Shown here: positions 62,412 to 64,000 of the stretch, one piece after another | Position numbering within the stretch: the stretch's first letter is position 1 | Layout of the letters: every line of letters starts with the position of its first letter | From: Leucobacter sp. cx-328 | GTDB lineage: Bacteria; Actinomycetota; Actinomycetes; Actinomycetales; Microbacteriaceae | Direction of reading: 5' to 3' | NCBI RefSeq assembly: GCF_014530035.1 | Contig: NZ_JACVMX010000006.1 | Span: 89,948-153,947, forward strand | DNA: 64,000 nt | Position numbers and translations under genes: made by a program | Notes under the pieces: generated by a model | Database searches by the model: none | Seen by the model: only the letters and a program-made list of their open reading frames with translations | What the model was told of the DNA's origin: nothing

Positions 62412-64000
62412 GTGAAGAAGGTTTTTGTTTCAGGGGTTGCTGCTGCGCTTCTGTTGAGTGCTTTTGGAGTGGGGGTGTCTCCTGCGCATGCTGCTGAGTT
62501 GCGGGTGACGTCAGCGGAGGATTCTGGTCCTGGCACGCTGCGTGAGGCGCTGAGTGAGGCGGATGCGTCGCCGGGTGAAGACACGATTGTGATTTCTGAA
62601 GGACTGGAACTGCACCCGAAAGCGCCCATTCACGTGAGAGATGCGGTGCGGATCGTGGGCGAAGGCAGCGGAGCCAGTATGTCTACTGAAAAACAGGATT
62701 CGTTTAAGCACGAAAACGCCTATCCGGGCCTGCTTGAGTTTCAGGGTTCACTCGTGATCGAGAATTTAACGTTGAACCTGCAAAATCAGTTGATGGGTAG
62801 CACCGGGTTCATGTCACGTGCCCGGCCTGGCCCCGTTGGCATTTCGTTCCAGAATTGCCGATTCATCGGTGACAGCAGCACTACTGGGGTATACCTTCCA
62901 GCGGAAGTGAATTCGTTTCGTGTTATTGACAGCACGTTTGAAGGGGTTGGAATGCCCGTGTCTGAGTATTCAACCCTGCAAGGGAACGTGGAAATTGCAC
63001 GGAACACGTTCACAGGCGTAGATAAGTTCGGCTCGTTCCAGCAGGGGGTAGAGGCTTCTCAGAAGTTTGAGTTCGTGGATAATGTCGTGGAGTTTACTGG
63101 TTCAAGTACTGGCTTTGGTGCTGAATTTCTGTCCGCGATGGTTCCTACCGGTCAGGCAGAATTCGATCCGATGGTGATTAGCGGGAATAGGTTCTTCAGC
63201 ACTGCGCCAACAGGTGACCTGAATTCTGGTGCGACTCTCCACCTCGGGGCGTATTGGACTCCGGGAGAAGTGCGTCAAACCCCTGGGATCATGTTTGTGA
63301 ATAACAGTGTCGAACGTCACCAGTCGTCCACGAACACCAACGCACTGCTTTTCATTGAGTCGGACTATACCGGTGGCATTCGTATGTCTGAGAGCACGTT
63401 TGAGGCGAATCCTGGTGCTTCCTCGATTTCGAACAATACCTATGGGGCTGATGCAAGCGTCCTCGCGATTGATCATGTCACGTCTCGTGGTTCGATCGTC
63501 GCGACCTTTGGCGTGAACGTCTCAATCAGTAATTCCGCGATTGATGGACTTGGGTCCCCTGCAGTGACATCGGGGAATGATGCTGTTGTCATTGGTGAGG
63601 GCAATGTGGTCGCTGGTGAGTCGTCTGTGCTTGCGGGTGCGAAGACGGTGGATGACCTGTTGCTGGGTGATCTGGCTGATATCGGTTTGGGTGCGAGTTT
63701 TGCTCGGGTGCCTTTGGCCGGTTCCCCGGTGCTTGATGCTGGTGTGGCTGCGCGTTCGGTTGAGGATCAGCGTGGTGTGCTGGGAGCTCGTGCCGGGCTG
63801 TCTGATGCTGGTTCGGTTGAGGTGCAGCGTGCGTTGGTCACGGTTGGTGATGCTGGTGAGGTTGCGGCTGGTTCTGATGCTCGGTTCCCGGTGACGGTGG
63901 TGGAGCCTGGTGATACGTCGTTTGATGTTGAGTTGACCACGGTTGATGGCACTGCTGTTGCTGGTTCGGGGTTCACGTCGACGACGCAGACGGTGTCGTT
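62412..64000 (+). CDS. large secreted beta-helix/adhesin-like protein, N-terminal part (runs off right edge)
   Basis: 529 complete codons, open to the window end. GTG at 62412, 5 nt after AAAGGAG. Signal peptide KKVFVSGVAAALLLSAFGVG ending at about AHA-AE. VTSAEDSGPGTLREALSEAD is the start of choice-of-anchor/right-handed beta-helix surface proteins; asparagine- and serine-rich helix coils follow (SFQNCRFIGDSS, VDNVVEFTGSS). SPVLDAGVAA..VEDQRGVLG closes the helix, and a Calx-beta-like repeat (VTVGDAGEVAAGSDARFPVTV) begins near residue 475. Codons end in T far more often than in neighbouring genes. Confidence 0.82.
   Translation, partial: MKKVFVSGVAAALLLSAFGVGVSPAHAAELRVTSAEDSGPGTLREALSEADASPGEDTIVISEGLELHPKAPIHVRDAVRIVGEGSGASMSTEKQDSFKHENAYPGLLEFQGSLVIENLTLNLQNQLMGSTGFMSRARPGPVGISFQNCRFIGDSSTTGVYLPAEVNSFRVIDSTFEGVGMPVSEYSTLQGNVEIARNTFTGVDKFGSFQQGVEASQKFEFVDNVVEFTGSSTGFGAEFLSAMVPTGQAEFDPMVISGNRFFSTAPTGDLNSGATLHLGAYWTPGEVRQTPGIMFVNNSVERHQSSTNTNALLFIESDYTGGIRMSESTFEANPGASSISNNTYGADASVLAIDHVTSRGSIVATFGVNVSISNSAIDGLGSPAVTSGNDAVVIGEGNVVAGESSVLAGAKTVDDLLLGDLADIGLGASFARVPLAGSPVLDAGVAARSVEDQRGVLGARAGLSDAGSVEVQRALVTVGDAGEVAAGSDARFPVTVVEPGDTSFDVELTTVDGTAVAGSGFTSTTQTVS

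Overview
The window is a 64 kb chromosomal segment of a high-GC actinobacterium. Galactofuran genes (glf and a GlfT2-like transferase), a dnaX-recR-lysC-asd block, an actinobacterial type small SRP RNA, many GTG/TTG starts and frequent leaderless promoters point to Micrococcineae, most likely Microbacteriaceae (a Leucobacter-like genus is my inference). No plasmid, phage, IS element or CRISPR array was recognised. Most genes are ordinary core or catabolic genes; the unusual content lies mainly between genes. || Layout. 1-5.6 kb: divergent GlfT2-like/glf pair, a lipoprotein, an O-antigen-ligase/polymerase-like membrane protein and manA (envelope polysaccharide). 5.7-14.4 kb: two near-duplicate APC permeases, two TetR regulators, an internally duplicated membrane protein and a YtcJ-type amidohydrolase. 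14.5-18.3 kb: one-carbon/folate genes purU, glyA (behind a ZTP riboswitch) and folD. 18.4-25 kb: DedA, lipoprotein, CcsB, HdeD-like protein, glycerate kinase, PPK2, CsoR-like repressor, RarD-like transporter and a GNAT enzyme. 25-33 kb: icd, a second amidohydrolase with an MFS transporter and a LacI regulator, a flavin monooxygenase, a 47-residue membrane protein and a YrdB-like protein. 33.3-38.6 kb: a peptide-type ABC importer whose second permease is fused to both ATPases. 38.9-42.4 kb: two membrane proteins, a YqaJ-type nuclease and an orphan response regulator. 42.4-48 kb: rplJ-rplL with leader, a heterodimeric ABC exporter and the SRP RNA. 48-53.5 kb: pta-ackA, a nitrilase-like amidase and an unknown membrane protein. 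53.5-60 kb: dnaX, recR, lysC, asd. 60-64 kb: an amber-interrupted small protein gene, a metallophosphoesterase, DUF4177, RidA and the start of a large beta-helix surface protein that runs off the right edge. || The most notable signal is a family of eight intergenic palindromes, each exactly 96 bp by my boundaries, with ends close to TCAACCCCGCGA / TCGCGGGGTTGA. Seven of the eight lie in gaps between convergent genes. They fall into two sequence subfamilies, with a truncated ninth piece and short tandem expansions at some edges; they look like a dispersed bidirectional terminator/cruciform element that I cannot match to a named family. || Other regulatory architecture: a ZTP riboswitch on glyA; nested palindromes before folD; a 20-bp-period triple repeat, a palindrome and a leaderless upstream ORF before icd; a related palindrome pair before pta; and -10 hexamers placed 6-8 nt from start codons of about ten genes, implying leaderless transcripts. 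All coordinates, starts and motif matches were read by eye; family names rest on remembered motifs, not on searches.
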